NCBI GenBank assembly: GCA_910585045.1
Contig: CAJUCD010000004.1
Location: forward strand, 1 to 64,000
Reading direction: 5' to 3'
Length of the DNA stretch: 64,000 nt
Source of the DNA: an uncultured Bacilli bacterium
GTDB taxonomy: Bacteria; Bacillota_I; Bacilli_A; RF39; UBA660
The stretch's first letter is position 1, and each line of letters starts with the position of its first letter. The notes under the pieces are model-generated. The model saw only the letters and a program-made list of their open reading frames with translations. It was not told the origin of the DNA and searched no databases. The position numbers and the translations under genes are program-made. Positions 43,379 to 52,778 of this stretch are shown here, piece after piece.

Positions 43379-44395
43379 ATGAAAAAAATATTATCAGCTT
43401 TTTTAGAATATTTAGAAGAACAAATATGGTTTATTACCTTTAATATGGGCTTTATTTTATTTATAGCTCTTTTTTTAGTAACTATTAATATCAAATTTAT
43501 ATATATGCTTTTATTTATTTTAATAATTTTTTTATATATTATAATCTTTTTATTTTTGGAATTTTTTAAAATATATAAAAACAATCAAAAAATAATTAAA
43601 GAAGTTAATTCTCTCCAAGAAAAGTATCTTATATCTGAAATTTTACCTATTCCTAAAAATTTAGAAAATAAAGCTTACTACTATGCTTTAAAAAAAGCTT
43701 GTGCTGCTATGAATGACAAAATATCTAATATAGAATCCCTTCATAATGAATATGAGGAATTTATCGAAATATTTGCTCATGAAATTAAAACCCCTATAAG
43801 TGCTTTATCTTTAGTTTATGACAATGAAAAGAATTTTGAATTACAAGCTGAAATAAAAAAGATTGATAATCTTGTTGAACAAATGCTTTATTATGCCAGA
43901 AGTGATAACACCGCTAAAGATTATTTTATTAAAGAATTAAAACTTGATGATGCTATTCATAATGTAATTTTAACTTATAAAGAATATTTATTAAAAAGAA
44001 AAGTTTCTTTAAATATTCATGACCTGGAATTTACTATTTATACAGACGAGAAATGGTTTAACTTCATTCTCTCTCAAATTATCCAAAACTCTCTTAAATA
44101 TTTAGATAAACAACATAAAGAAATCGAAATATATAGTATAAATAATGAACATAATTTGATTTTATATATTATTGATAATGGCTGTGGCATCAGTGAAAGT
44201 GATTTGCCCAGAGTTTTTGATAAATGCTTTACAGGTAGTAATAGACATAAAGAACATGCTAGTGGTATAGGTTTATATATTACTAAGAAAATATGTCTCT
44301 CTCTTGGTTTAGATATTAAAATATCTTCCATTGAAGGCGAATCTACCACAGTTGCTATTACATTTCCTAAAAGTAAAATATCTTTTAAAAATTGA
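43379..44395 (+). CDS. Sensor histidine kinase, BceS type (second module)
   Basis: A 338-residue kinase with two N-terminal helices and a minimal outside loop, H-box IFAHEIKTPISAL, N-box LSQIIQNSLKYL, and GCGISESDLPRVFDKCFTG with GIGLYITKKICLSLG. It pairs with the regulator at 42719. It ends in TGA, inside the following terminator. Confidence 0.9.
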   Translation: MKKILSAFLEYLEEQIWFITFNMGFILFIALFLVTINIKFIYMLLFILIIFLYIIIFLFLEFFKIYKNNQKIIKEVNSLQEKYLISEILPIPKNLENKAYYYALKKACAAMNDKISNIESLHNEYEEFIEIFAHEIKTPISALSLVYDNEKNFELQAEIKKIDNLVEQMLYYARSDNTAKDYFIKELKLDDAIHNVILTYKEYLLKRKVSLNIHDLEFTIYTDEKWFNFILSQIIQNSLKYLDKQHKEIEIYSINNEHNLILYIIDNGCGISESDLPRVFDKCFTGSNRHKEHASGIGLYITKKICLSLGLDIKISSIEGESTTVAITFPKSKISFKN

Positions 44396-44423
44396 CAAGT
44401 ATTTACAAAAAACTTGTTTTTTT
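44395..44423 (+). terminator. Rho-independent terminator
   Basis: Stem ACAAGT / ACTTGT and TTTTTTT, closing the second Bce-type module. Confidence 0.75.
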
Positions 44424-44425
44424 AA

Positions 44426-44454
44426 GTTACAAATAATATCTTCCTTGTTATAAT
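44426..44454 (+). promoter_or_regulatory. Promoter of the VanZ operon
   Basis: GTTACA, 17-bp spacer, TATAAT with TG extension. A transcript start near 44461 excludes the ATG at 44455 as the start. Confidence 0.6.
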
Positions 44455-44472
44455 ATGAAATGGAGATTATAC

Positions 44473-45162
44473 ATGAACAAACTAAAACTATCTATAATTA
44501 GTTATATTATAGCAATTATTTTATTTATTATATATTTATATTATTTATTTATGCCTAAGTTAAGCATGGATCCATCAGAAAAAGCAATTTTCTTACTTTT
44601 TGTTTGTATATTTAATTATTTTGGTAGTCTTTTTTTAACGAAATACTTAAATAATAATAAACCTTTAAAAATAAATTTAAAAGTATCATTAATACTATAT
44701 ATATTTTTACTAATAGACCTTGTTATATTTGATTTTGAAAGAGGAGAGATAACCTTAATTTTTAATAACGAATCATGGCAAAGCTACATAGATATTTTTG
44801 TTAATTTAGTTCCATTTAAAACAATTAAACGTTTTTTTAATGCTTTTGGTCGCATAAACTCAAGATATTTAATTTATAACTTACTTGGAAATCTTATTTG
44901 TTTAATGCCACTATCTTTATTATTACCTAAAATATATAAGGTGCAAAATAAATTTTTTATTTTTACTATTACTATATTGTTAACCACATTAGCTATTGAA
45001 GTAACCCAATTAATAACTTGTACTGGTTTCTTTGACATTGATGATATTATTTTAAATGCCTCAGGAGCTTTAATCGCATATCTTATTCTAAAAATAAAAC
45101 CTCTGGCACGTTCTACTTCAAAAATATTTTTATTAGAAAGGTCTAATTATGAAAAAAATTAA
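44473..45162 (+). CDS. VanZ family membrane protein
   Basis: A 229-residue VanZ-like protein with about six helices and the family motifs FVNLVPFKTIK, YNLLGNLICLMPLSLLLP and IEVTQLITCTGFFDIDDIIL followed by NASG. VanZ itself gives low-level teicoplanin resistance by an unknown mechanism. The ATG at 44473 is 8 bases after TGGAG. It overlaps the next gene by 14 bases. It lies next to the Bce-type block, consistent with an envelope role. Confidence 0.85.
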   Translation: MNKLKLSIISYIIAIILFIIYLYYLFMPKLSMDPSEKAIFLLFVCIFNYFGSLFLTKYLNNNKPLKINLKVSLILYIFLLIDLVIFDFERGEITLIFNNESWQSYIDIFVNLVPFKTIKRFFNAFGRINSRYLIYNLLGNLICLMPLSLLLPKIYKVQNKFFIFTITILLTTLAIEVTQLITCTGFFDIDDIILNASGALIAYLILKIKPLARSTSKIFLLERSNYEKN

Positions 45163-46750
45163 TATCTTTGCTTTAATTAATAGTATTCTACTATCCTTAT
45201 TTGTTATTATTGGTGTTTGTTATGATAAATATGCTACTATCACTAAAATATTTTCTAAGCCTCAATTATTAATATTATTTCCGATATTAATTATAGTATT
45301 TTATTATTTTCTAAAATTTATCTATTTCTTTTTTCATAATTATAAACCTAGAGAAAAAGCAAACTATCCTAAAATAATCACTTTTATTTTTTATCGTCAT
45401 CCTTTTTTATCCATGAGTATATTTACTATTTTAATAAGCTCTCTTTATTTAGTTTTCTTTTATCCAGGCACAATGTCTTTTGATGGCAATTGGCAATTAA
45501 ACAGTTATTTTCACTACTGGACATGGAACGATCATCACCCTGCTTTATTAAGCATTATTATGGCTAACATTTTAAAATTTGGCAATAGTATTTTAGATGC
45601 TAATTTTGGTATATTTCTTTTTATTTTAATAGAACTTATAATTAACGGTCTAGTTTATGGTTATGTTTTAAACATCATGAATAAATTAAATAGTCCCTTA
45701 ATATTACGAATTATAACATTTATCTTTTTGTCTTTATTTCCTCTATGGAGTATTAATTCTATAACTTACATAAAAGACACTATTTACTATTTAGTTTTCT
45801 TATTTATCTTTACTTTTACTTATTATCATTTCTATATTTTAAAAGAATATAAATTAAAAAACTTTCTTATTTTAGGTATATTATATTTAATTTTATATAT
45901 ATTTCGTAACACAGGTTTTTATATAGGCATTCTAAGTACTTTATCTTTAGCTTTCTTAAACTTTAAAAATAAAAAAATTTTTATATCATTCTTTTGTATA
46001 TTCTTTTTAATTCTTAGTTTTCATTTCTTTTACCAAAAAGTCTTTTTAAAAATAGTTGCCGCCGAACCAGCTTTAGTACGAGAAAAACTATCTATTCCGC
46101 TTCAGCAAACTGCTCGTTATATTAAATATTATAAGGAAGATATTTCAGCAAAAGAAAGAGAAGGCTTAGAACAATTATTTATTACAGATTTAAAAGAAGT
46201 AGGGTCATCTTACGATCCTAACCGCAGTGATAATGTTAAAGAAAAAATCAAAGATTATCCCACTAGTAGAGAGTTATCATCTTATTTTTCTAGTTGGATT
46301 TCAATGTTTTTAAAGCATCCAGTTGTTTATTTTGATGCTACTTTAAATAATATATATGGTTACTTTTACTCTGAGCATAAAAACTTTATGGGTGAAGAAC
46401 TGGGCTTTTATGGCATCACTAATTTTAATGAAAATTTTGATTTTCACTTTATGGAAAGTACTGCTCCAGTTCGCACTAAGTTGGAATCTATTTCCCGTTT
46501 TTTATGTGATATGCCTTTAATTGGCTTATTATATGGGTGCTTTATTTATGTTTGGATAATTATTACAGTTTTATTTTATCTTTTAAAAGAGCATGATTTT
46601 AAAACTATTATTTACTTTTTACCTATCTATTTAACATTTCTAACATGTCTTATATCACCAGTAAATGGTCACATGCGTTATTTAGCACCTGTTGCAGTGT
46701 CAACTCCTTTAATAATAGCTATTATCTTTAATAAAAATATGCTAAAATAA
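45149..46750 (+). CDS. Polytopic membrane protein, DUF6020/GT-C-like
   Basis: A 533-residue protein with about twelve helices. The first outside loop reads YPGTMSFDGNWQLNSYFHYW and then WNDHHPALLS: an acidic/His-His-Pro loop typical of the DUF6020 family and of GT-C type, lipid-linked-sugar glycosyltransferases. The C-terminal part has PVNGHMRYLAPVAVSTPL. Glycan transfer at the outer face is a plausible but unproven role. It is coupled to VanZ. Confidence 0.7.
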   Translation: MKKINIFALINSILLSLFVIIGVCYDKYATITKIFSKPQLLILFPILIIVFYYFLKFIYFFFHNYKPREKANYPKIITFIFYRHPFLSMSIFTILISSLYLVFFYPGTMSFDGNWQLNSYFHYWTWNDHHPALLSIIMANILKFGNSILDANFGIFLFILIELIINGLVYGYVLNIMNKLNSPLILRIITFIFLSLFPLWSINSITYIKDTIYYLVFLFIFTFTYYHFYILKEYKLKNFLILGILYLILYIFRNTGFYIGILSTLSLAFLNFKNKKIFISFFCIFFLILSFHFFYQKVFLKIVAAEPALVREKLSIPLQQTARYIKYYKEDISAKEREGLEQLFITDLKEVGSSYDPNRSDNVKEKIKDYPTSRELSSYFSSWISMFLKHPVVYFDATLNNIYGYFYSEHKNFMGEELGFYGITNFNENFDFHFMESTAPVRTKLESISRFLCDMPLIGLLYGCFIYVWIIITVLFYLLKEHDFKTIIYFLPIYLTFLTCLISPVNGHMRYLAPVAVSTPLIIAIIFNKNMLK

Positions 46751-46771
46751 AAGAAAATAGGAGGGCATTAT

Positions 46772-48472
46772 ATGGATGAACAGTTTATTAAAGATTTTCT
46801 ACAAGAGCATCCTGAATTTAAAAATCTAGCAGCTCAAACTTTAATCATAAGTCCTGAAAAGAAACAAGAATATGATTTAGATGCTAAATTACTTCTAATT
46901 GAAGATAATCCTTTGGGAAAAGAAGTTAGCTATAAACTATTACATGATTTATTTGCTATGCCAAGATATTTTAGTTATGTAAAAAAACTATATGCTGGTG
47001 AATTATCTTTTTTAAGAATAGACGCTTATGAGAATGGTGATACTAAGTGCCTAAATATTCTAAAACGTAAAGAAATAATTAGTAGTATTAATTATTTATT
47101 AACTAATAATTTAATTCGTTTTACAGAAAGTGAATTATCCTCTTATGAAAGTATAAAATCATCTATGAGTTATGAAACCTTTTTAGAAAATAATTCTAAA
47201 AAAACATATTCATTTCAAGCGAATAACCAAGAATATGCTTTACCTGTTATATCCTTTCTTAATTTCTTAACTTTACCAACTGATGAATACTGCAAAATAG
47301 TTGAAGATTCTAGTATTTCTACTATATTTGGCTTTGATAAAAGGATTTTTGCTTATGCTTGTACTTCTTATTTTAATAAAGACCTATTAGATGAATATTT
47401 TTTTCCTAAGACTTTCTTATCCAGATTAGATGCTTTAAGAAAATATGAATATATAGATTATGAATCTTTAGAAAAATTAGGCGAGAGCAAGAATGATATA
47501 ACATCTAAAGTAAATATAAATTCTGCTTTAAAAGAAGCTGTTTTAGAATCTTTACCTGAGCATTTTAGTGCTTTGGAAAAAGCATTATATATATATTTTA
47601 AACTTTGTGAAATATTAACTTATGATGAAGAATATTATGCTGCCAAAGAAGATAAGAGAGTAAAATATAAACATGAAAGCATAAAAAATGTTGTTAATAT
47701 ATCACCACTTAAAAACTCTGCTGTTTGTTATGAAATAAATGCTATATTCGCTAAGTTTTTAAAAGATTTAGGCCTAAATGTTCATATTAAAAGAGGGGAA
47801 CAAGTTTTTTATGGCGATGGTCATGAGAATCTTGAGTTTAGCTGTGATGAATATTATGTTCGAGCAGATACTGTAACTTCTATTTTTAAAGGTGATTTAT
47901 CCAATGTCAAAATGGGTAAGGAATATGAAGGATTAAAATGTTTAAATAAAAATGCTAATACTTTTAACCGTTTTCATAATATTGCCAAAAAAGTATATGA
48001 CTATATCTTAAATATGCCTAAAAATAAACAGCGTGAGTCTTTTATAGCTGTCACCAGTTATTATCAAATGGTTCAAAATAAAGATACACCAGTTCCAAGT
48101 TTTGAGGAAAGATTTGAAATGTTTTTAAGTAAAATTACTTCTTTAACATTAATTGGTATTGATCGTTTAAGTTATATTTTAGATATCTATAATAGAATTT
48201 TTTCTCTTGCCGAGAGAAGAAATAATTTTAAAGTTACTATTGTTGGTAATAATAAGCCTCTAATACCGAATAAAGTTGCTACTCCAGAGGTTATATTATC
48301 CTTTAATGAACAAGCTTTTTTTCTGGCACCAGAATTAACAAAACATTTTATTTTAACTAAAGAAAACACCTTAATTCCTATTGCCAAAGAAGAATTAGAA
48401 GAAAAATTTCAAGTTAAAGATTATGTAAAAATTAATGATCCAGCAATACCTGATATTAACACAAGGAGGTAA
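46772..48472 (+). CDS. Large transglutaminase-like protein
   Basis: A 566-residue cytosolic-looking protein. Residues 250-420 hold a transglutaminase-like core: Cys319 in NSAVCYEINAIFAKFL, His351 in YGDGHENLEFS and Asp366 in YYVRADTVTS, in the correct order. The N-terminal 240 residues are helical and unfamiliar. The last 70 residues form a small beta-rich domain. AGGAGGGC precedes the ATG. It is followed within 2 bases by a 77-residue protein, likely a partner. The reaction is unknown. Confidence 0.65.
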   Translation: MDEQFIKDFLQEHPEFKNLAAQTLIISPEKKQEYDLDAKLLLIEDNPLGKEVSYKLLHDLFAMPRYFSYVKKLYAGELSFLRIDAYENGDTKCLNILKRKEIISSINYLLTNNLIRFTESELSSYESIKSSMSYETFLENNSKKTYSFQANNQEYALPVISFLNFLTLPTDEYCKIVEDSSISTIFGFDKRIFAYACTSYFNKDLLDEYFFPKTFLSRLDALRKYEYIDYESLEKLGESKNDITSKVNINSALKEAVLESLPEHFSALEKALYIYFKLCEILTYDEEYYAAKEDKRVKYKHESIKNVVNISPLKNSAVCYEINAIFAKFLKDLGLNVHIKRGEQVFYGDGHENLEFSCDEYYVRADTVTSIFKGDLSNVKMGKEYEGLKCLNKNANTFNRFHNIAKKVYDYILNMPKNKQRESFIAVTSYYQMVQNKDTPVPSFEERFEMFLSKITSLTLIGIDRLSYILDIYNRIFSLAERRNNFKVTIVGNNKPLIPNKVATPEVILSFNEQAFFLAPELTKHFILTKENTLIPIAKEELEEKFQVKDYVKINDPAIPDINTRR

Positions 48473-48473
48473 T

Positions 48474-48707
48474 ATGTTTAATAAGTTAAAAAATATTAAT
48501 GAGCAATTATTAAATATTTATCAAGATAATGAACCTGAAAGAGTGAAACAAAATCTTATCAAGTTGGTGTTTCAAAATCCTAACTGTTTTTTTGAAATAG
48601 ATATTAATATAGCTTATTCCATTTTAAGAGATTTAAAAATTCCTGAAACAGAATTAAAAACTGTATATTTAGAATTAATAGATTCCAAAAATTATAGAAA
48701 TAACTAA
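48474..48707 (+). CDS. Small helical hypothetical protein
   Basis: A 77-residue protein of two or three helices (MFNKLKNINEQLLNIYQDNE, IAYSILRDLKIPETELKTVY). ATG 48474 follows AAGGAGGTAAT, which lies inside the end of the transglutaminase-like gene. It is co-translated with that gene and cdd. I do not recognise it. Confidence 0.6.
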   Translation: MFNKLKNINEQLLNIYQDNEPERVKQNLIKLVFQNPNCFFEIDINIAYSILRDLKIPETELKTVYLELIDSKNYRNN

Positions 48708-48721
48708 GAAAGGTGATAATA

Positions 48722-49108
48722 ATGCAAGAAAAATTAATTAAATTATTAAATAACTCTTATAGCCCATATTCTAAATTTCGTGTGGCCTCTATAGTTGTTA
48801 TGAAAGATGGTACAGAATTTAGTGGAGTAAATGTTGAGAATGCTTCATATGGTGCCAGTATTTGTGCTGAACGTAGTGCCATTTTAAGTGCTATTAGTAA
48901 TGGTTATAAAAGATATGATTTTGAAAAATTGTATGTAATGTGTGACAATGACAAAATTGGTATGCCATGCTTTGTTTGTCGCATGGTTATTAGTGAAATG
49001 TTAGAACCTAACAAAGAAATAATAGCTATGAATCCACACGGCGAAGTAGAAGTACACACTGTTGCAGAACTTTGTCCACATCCTTTTAGTGATGAAGATT
49101 TAAAATAA
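48722..49108 (+). CDS. cdd: Cytidine deaminase
   Basis: A 128-residue tetrameric-type cytidine deaminase for pyrimidine salvage. Zinc and catalytic residues: CAERSA (Cys ligand, Glu proton shuttle) and PCFVCRMV (two Cys ligands); the opening SPYSKFRVASIVV is the substrate loop. ATG 48722 follows AAAGGTGAT; the GTG at 48713 overlaps that site. Confidence 0.94.
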   Translation: MQEKLIKLLNNSYSPYSKFRVASIVVMKDGTEFSGVNVENASYGASICAERSAILSAISNGYKRYDFEKLYVMCDNDKIGMPCFVCRMVISEMLEPNKEIIAMNPHGEVEVHTVAELCPHPFSDEDLK

Positions 49109-49109
49109 T

Positions 49110-49138
49110 TTGCCAAAAGTAAACGATTATGATATAAT
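49110..49138 (+). promoter_or_regulatory. Promoter of the acyltransferase gene
   Basis: TTGCCA, 17-bp spacer, TATAAT, directly after cdd. Confidence 0.75.
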
Positions 49139-49163
49139 ACAAAACTAGCAAAGAGGGGATTAT

Positions 49164-50216
49164 ATGGAAAACTTTAAGAAAAAAAGTTTATTAGAACTAC
49201 GCCAAATGCGCCTTGCAGAATTAGAACAATATCACAAAGATTTAAGAAAATATGAATATGAGAATGGTATTCCTTTAACAGGTATTCAATTTCGTCAAGC
49301 AATTCATAAGCCATTATTAGAATTAATAAAACTTGATCGTCTAATTAGTGGTGAAGAATTATATATAATTGGTGATAAAAGGGAAAAAACTAATAAACCT
49401 GTAATTTATGCTGCGACCCATATTGGTGGTAATGATATTCAAAGAATATTTGAAGCAATTAATGACCATGCTTATCTTTTCTTAGGCGACCCTAAAGAAA
49501 CTTATATTGATGCTACAGGCATACTACTAGATTTAAATGGGGTAATTCGTCTTGAGACCGATGATAAAGTTGATCGTGCGATTGGATATAATCGGGCTGT
49601 TGAATTAATTAAAAAAGGTGGTAGTCTTCTAATATTTCCAGAAGGAGCATGGAATATAATTGAAAACTTATTAGTATTAAAACTATACAATGGAACAGTT
49701 CGTATGGCTAATGAAACAGAAGTAGATATAATTCCAATAGCCATAGAGCAATATGCTAATAGATTTTTTGTTAATGTTGGTAAAAATATTCCTTATGATC
49801 CAAAGAAAAGTGGGGATATTATTGCCATGAATGATTTATTACGTGATACACTAGCTACTTTAAAATGGGATATTTGGGAGCGAATTGGCGATTCTACAAG
49901 AGCTAGTATAACTAAAGATGAAATTACTAAGTTCCGCGAAAGTATTGTAGCTCGTTGTGGTTATGGTTATACTATTGAAGATGTATATAAAACTATGTAT
50001 CATGATAAAAAAGTAACTTCACCTGAGGTTGCATATCCAATTGCCCCCGAAGTTTCATTTCATTTATTAGAAGGGGATTTTGAAGAAGCTAAAAGACTCT
50101 TTAATGAAATTGAAGCTAGAAAAAGAGCAATTGCAAGTATTAATGTAAAAAACACTGAAACTAGTAACCAACTAATTACTAGTGATGTACCTCTTAGTAG
50201 AGTTAGAAAATTATAA
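49164..50216 (+). CDS. PlsC-like acyltransferase family protein
   Basis: A 350-residue protein with a lysophospholipid-acyltransferase core. AATHIGGNDIQRI holds a His-x4-Asp site (THIGGND), followed by GVIRLE and FPEGAWN (the FPEG motif). It lacks N-terminal membrane helices and has a helical front domain of about 75 residues and a helical tail. It may acylate a glycerophosphate or sugar lipid at the membrane face. AGAGGGG precedes the ATG. It is not clearly the main PlsC of the cell. Confidence 0.75.
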   Translation: MENFKKKSLLELRQMRLAELEQYHKDLRKYEYENGIPLTGIQFRQAIHKPLLELIKLDRLISGEELYIIGDKREKTNKPVIYAATHIGGNDIQRIFEAINDHAYLFLGDPKETYIDATGILLDLNGVIRLETDDKVDRAIGYNRAVELIKKGGSLLIFPEGAWNIIENLLVLKLYNGTVRMANETEVDIIPIAIEQYANRFFVNVGKNIPYDPKKSGDIIAMNDLLRDTLATLKWDIWERIGDSTRASITKDEITKFRESIVARCGYGYTIEDVYKTMYHDKKVTSPEVAYPIAPEVSFHLLEGDFEEAKRLFNEIEARKRAIASINVKNTETSNQLITSDVPLSRVRKL

Positions 50217-50270
50217 TAGTTTATTATAGATTTTCTACTCTTTTTTTTGTATAATATATATGGTGATAAT

Positions 50271-51650
50271 ATGAATGCTATCGTTTTACCTATTGCATCT
50301 TTATTAATAGCAATATTTTTAATTGTAATATTTTTTGCTAAAAAAAATATTCATAATAAAGAAACTAATACATATTCTGTAATGTTAATATTTAACTTAA
50401 TTTATTCTATATTATGTATTCTAATTTATATATTAGCTAAAACCAATGGTAATGAATTACTAATAGGATTTCTTCAGAAAATATATTTAATAATAATGTT
50501 AATAATTATTATCTGTGTTATTATTTATAATGTTAATCTTTTAAATATAAAAGAGTCTACCAAACTAACTTTATTAAAAACAACTCTTTTATCATTAGTT
50601 ATATTTTCTGTTTTAATATTATTTACTCCCATAAATGTTATTAATTATGCTGATGTTTTAGATGGTAATGGTCTAAGTTATGATATCGCTATTTTAGCAA
50701 CCATCTTGTATTTCATGGTAGGACTTATTACATCTATATTTATTGTTTTAAATAAAAACTTTAAAAGCATTCCATTTTTAACCCTTATAATATTTTATAT
50801 TATTGGTTTATTAGTTAGAAATTATTTTCCTTCCATTTTATTTGAAACTTTCTTTTTTACGTTTATGCTTTTAATTATGTATCATACCATTGAAAATCCT
50901 GATTTAAAAATGCTTAATAAAGTTAATCTTGCTGCTTATCAAGCCGAAAAATCTAATAAAGCTAAATCTGAATTTTTATCTAGTATGTCTCATGAGATAA
51001 GAACACCTCTTAATGCTATAGTAGGTTTTAGTCAATTAATAGATTCAGCTAATACTTTAAGTGAAGTCAAAGAAAATGCACATGATATTATTGAATCATC
51101 AAATACTTTACTAAATATGATTACTAATATTCTAGATATTTCTAAAGTTGAAATAGGGGAATTAGAAGTAGAAGAAGTGCCTTATAATTTACGAGAAGCT
51201 ATTTGTTCTGTAAGTGATTTATATAAATATAAATTAGAAGAAAAACATTTAGAATTAGACTTAGATATTGAAAGTGTTCCTCATACTTTAATTGGAGACG
51301 TTGCTAAAATTAAAAGAATTGTTGCTAATATTTTAGATAATGCTATAAAATATACGGAAATAGGATTTATAACTATTCATGTAACTGGTAATATTAAAGG
51401 TGATACTTGTGAAATAACTTTAACTATTAGTGATACAGGAATAGGTATGAGTAAAAAATTTCAAGCTAACTTATTTAATAACTTTACTAGAGCAGAAAGT
51501 AATATAAATACTAATAAATCAGGCATGGGTTTAGGCTTATCAATAACTAAAAGTCTTGTGGAAATCATGGGTGGCAGTATTTCCTTAACTTCTAAAGAAA
51601 ATGAAGGCACAAAATTTATTATTAAATTAAGTCAAAAATTAGGTGAGTGA
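50271..51650 (+). CDS. Sensor histidine kinase with seven-helix N-terminus
   Basis: A 459-residue kinase: about seven membrane helices in residues 1-215 (7TM/MASE-like sensor), HisKA with FLSSMSHEIRTPLNAIVGFS (phospho-His), and HATPase with NILDNAIKYTE, DTGIGMS and GMGLGLSITKSLVEIMGG. ATG 50271 follows GGTGATAAT. It is transcribed with a single-domain receiver and an ABC-2 exporter. Confidence 0.9.
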   Translation: MNAIVLPIASLLIAIFLIVIFFAKKNIHNKETNTYSVMLIFNLIYSILCILIYILAKTNGNELLIGFLQKIYLIIMLIIIICVIIYNVNLLNIKESTKLTLLKTTLLSLVIFSVLILFTPINVINYADVLDGNGLSYDIAILATILYFMVGLITSIFIVLNKNFKSIPFLTLIIFYIIGLLVRNYFPSILFETFFFTFMLLIMYHTIENPDLKMLNKVNLAAYQAEKSNKAKSEFLSSMSHEIRTPLNAIVGFSQLIDSANTLSEVKENAHDIIESSNTLLNMITNILDISKVEIGELEVEEVPYNLREAICSVSDLYKYKLEEKHLELDLDIESVPHTLIGDVAKIKRIVANILDNAIKYTEIGFITIHVTGNIKGDTCEITLTISDTGIGMSKKFQANLFNNFTRAESNINTNKSGMGLGLSITKSLVEIMGGSISLTSKENEGTKFIIKLSQKLGE

Positions 51651-51655
51651 GTATT

Positions 51656-52027
51656 ATGCATGCTATTGTAGTAGATGATTCTAAAATAAATTTAAAAGTA
51701 GCTATAAAAATGTTAGAACATATTGGCTTAAGTGTTGATGAAGCTGAAAGTGGCTTTGAATGTTTAGAAAAAGTAAAAAATAAAGAGTACGATTTAATAT
51801 TTATGGATATTATGATGCCTGAAATGAATGGCATTACAACATTTAACCATTTAAAAGAAATAGAAGGATTTAATATTCCTGTTATAGCTCTAACCGCTGA
51901 TGCTGTAGTGGGAGCTAGGGAAAAGTACTTAAAATTAGGGTTTAATGATTATATTGCCAAACCAATTAATATTAATGAATTAAAAAATGCTATTACTAAA
52001 CTAAAAGACGGAGGAAAAAATGATTGA
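51656..52027 (+). CDS. Single-domain response regulator
   Basis: A 123-residue CheY-like receiver, HAIVVDDSKINLKVAIKMLE, phospho-Asp in LIFMDIMMPEMNG, TAD and IAKPI. There is no output domain, so it acts by binding a partner or passing phosphate on. ATG 51656 follows AGGTGAG. It overlaps the ABC ATPase start by 8 bases. Confidence 0.9.
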   Translation: MHAIVVDDSKINLKVAIKMLEHIGLSVDEAESGFECLEKVKNKEYDLIFMDIMMPEMNGITTFNHLKEIEGFNIPVIALTADAVVGAREKYLKLGFNDYIAKPININELKNAITKLKDGGKND

Positions 52028-52778
52028 AGTAAAAAATGTTCAAAAGAAGTTTAAAAAACAAATTAGTAAAAAAGAAGAAATAGAGTTTTATGCTGTAAAT
52101 GATATTAGCTTTAAAGCTGATTCTGGCAAAATAATTGGTATTTTAGGACCTAATGGAGCAGGAAAAACCACTTTACTACGAATGACCGCAGGTATAATGG
52201 TTCCAACTGAGGGAAGTATTTCTTATGATAACTTAAATTTTAAAAATAATGAAATAGAAATTAAAAAGAATTTAGCTTATCTTTCTGGTAATACTAAGAT
52301 ATACGAATCAATTTCAGCTTATGAACTATTAAAAATGTGTTGCGAATACTATGATTATCCTGGAGAAAAAATTGAAGGTCGCATAAAAGAAATAGCTAAA
52401 TCTTTGGAATTAGAATCTTTCTTACATAATAAAATAGCTAATCTCTCTACTGGACAAACCCAACGAGTTAATATTGCTAGATGTCTAATTCATGACCCTA
52501 AATATTATATTTTAGATGAATCTACAAGTGGTTTAGATATTATTTCTAGTCAAATAATTTTAGACTTTATTAAAAATGAACGAGACAAAGGAAAAACTAT
52601 ATTATATTCAACTCATTATATGGAAGAAGCTGAAAATATATGTGATTATGTAATTATGATAAATAAAGGCACTATTATTAAAGAAGGAACACCAAAAGAA
52701 ATTAAAGATTTTACTAAAACAACTAATTTAAGAGATGCTTTCTTTAAATTAATAGGAGGTTTAAAAAATGAAAAATAA
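52020..52778 (+). CDS. ABC-2 ATPase (NatA-like)
   Basis: A 252-residue ABC ATPase: Walker A GPNGAGKTT, signature NLSTGQTQRVNIARC, Walker B YYILDESTSGLD and the STHY switch. It resembles NatA. GGAGG lies 8 bases upstream within the receiver gene, and it overlaps the permease by 11 bases. Confidence 0.92.
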   Translation: MIEVKNVQKKFKKQISKKEEIEFYAVNDISFKADSGKIIGILGPNGAGKTTLLRMTAGIMVPTEGSISYDNLNFKNNEIEIKKNLAYLSGNTKIYESISAYELLKMCCEYYDYPGEKIEGRIKEIAKSLELESFLHNKIANLSTGQTQRVNIARCLIHDPKYYILDESTSGLDIISSQIILDFIKNERDKGKTILYSTHYMEEAENICDYVIMINKGTIIKEGTPKEIKDFTKTTNLRDAFFKLIGGLKNEK

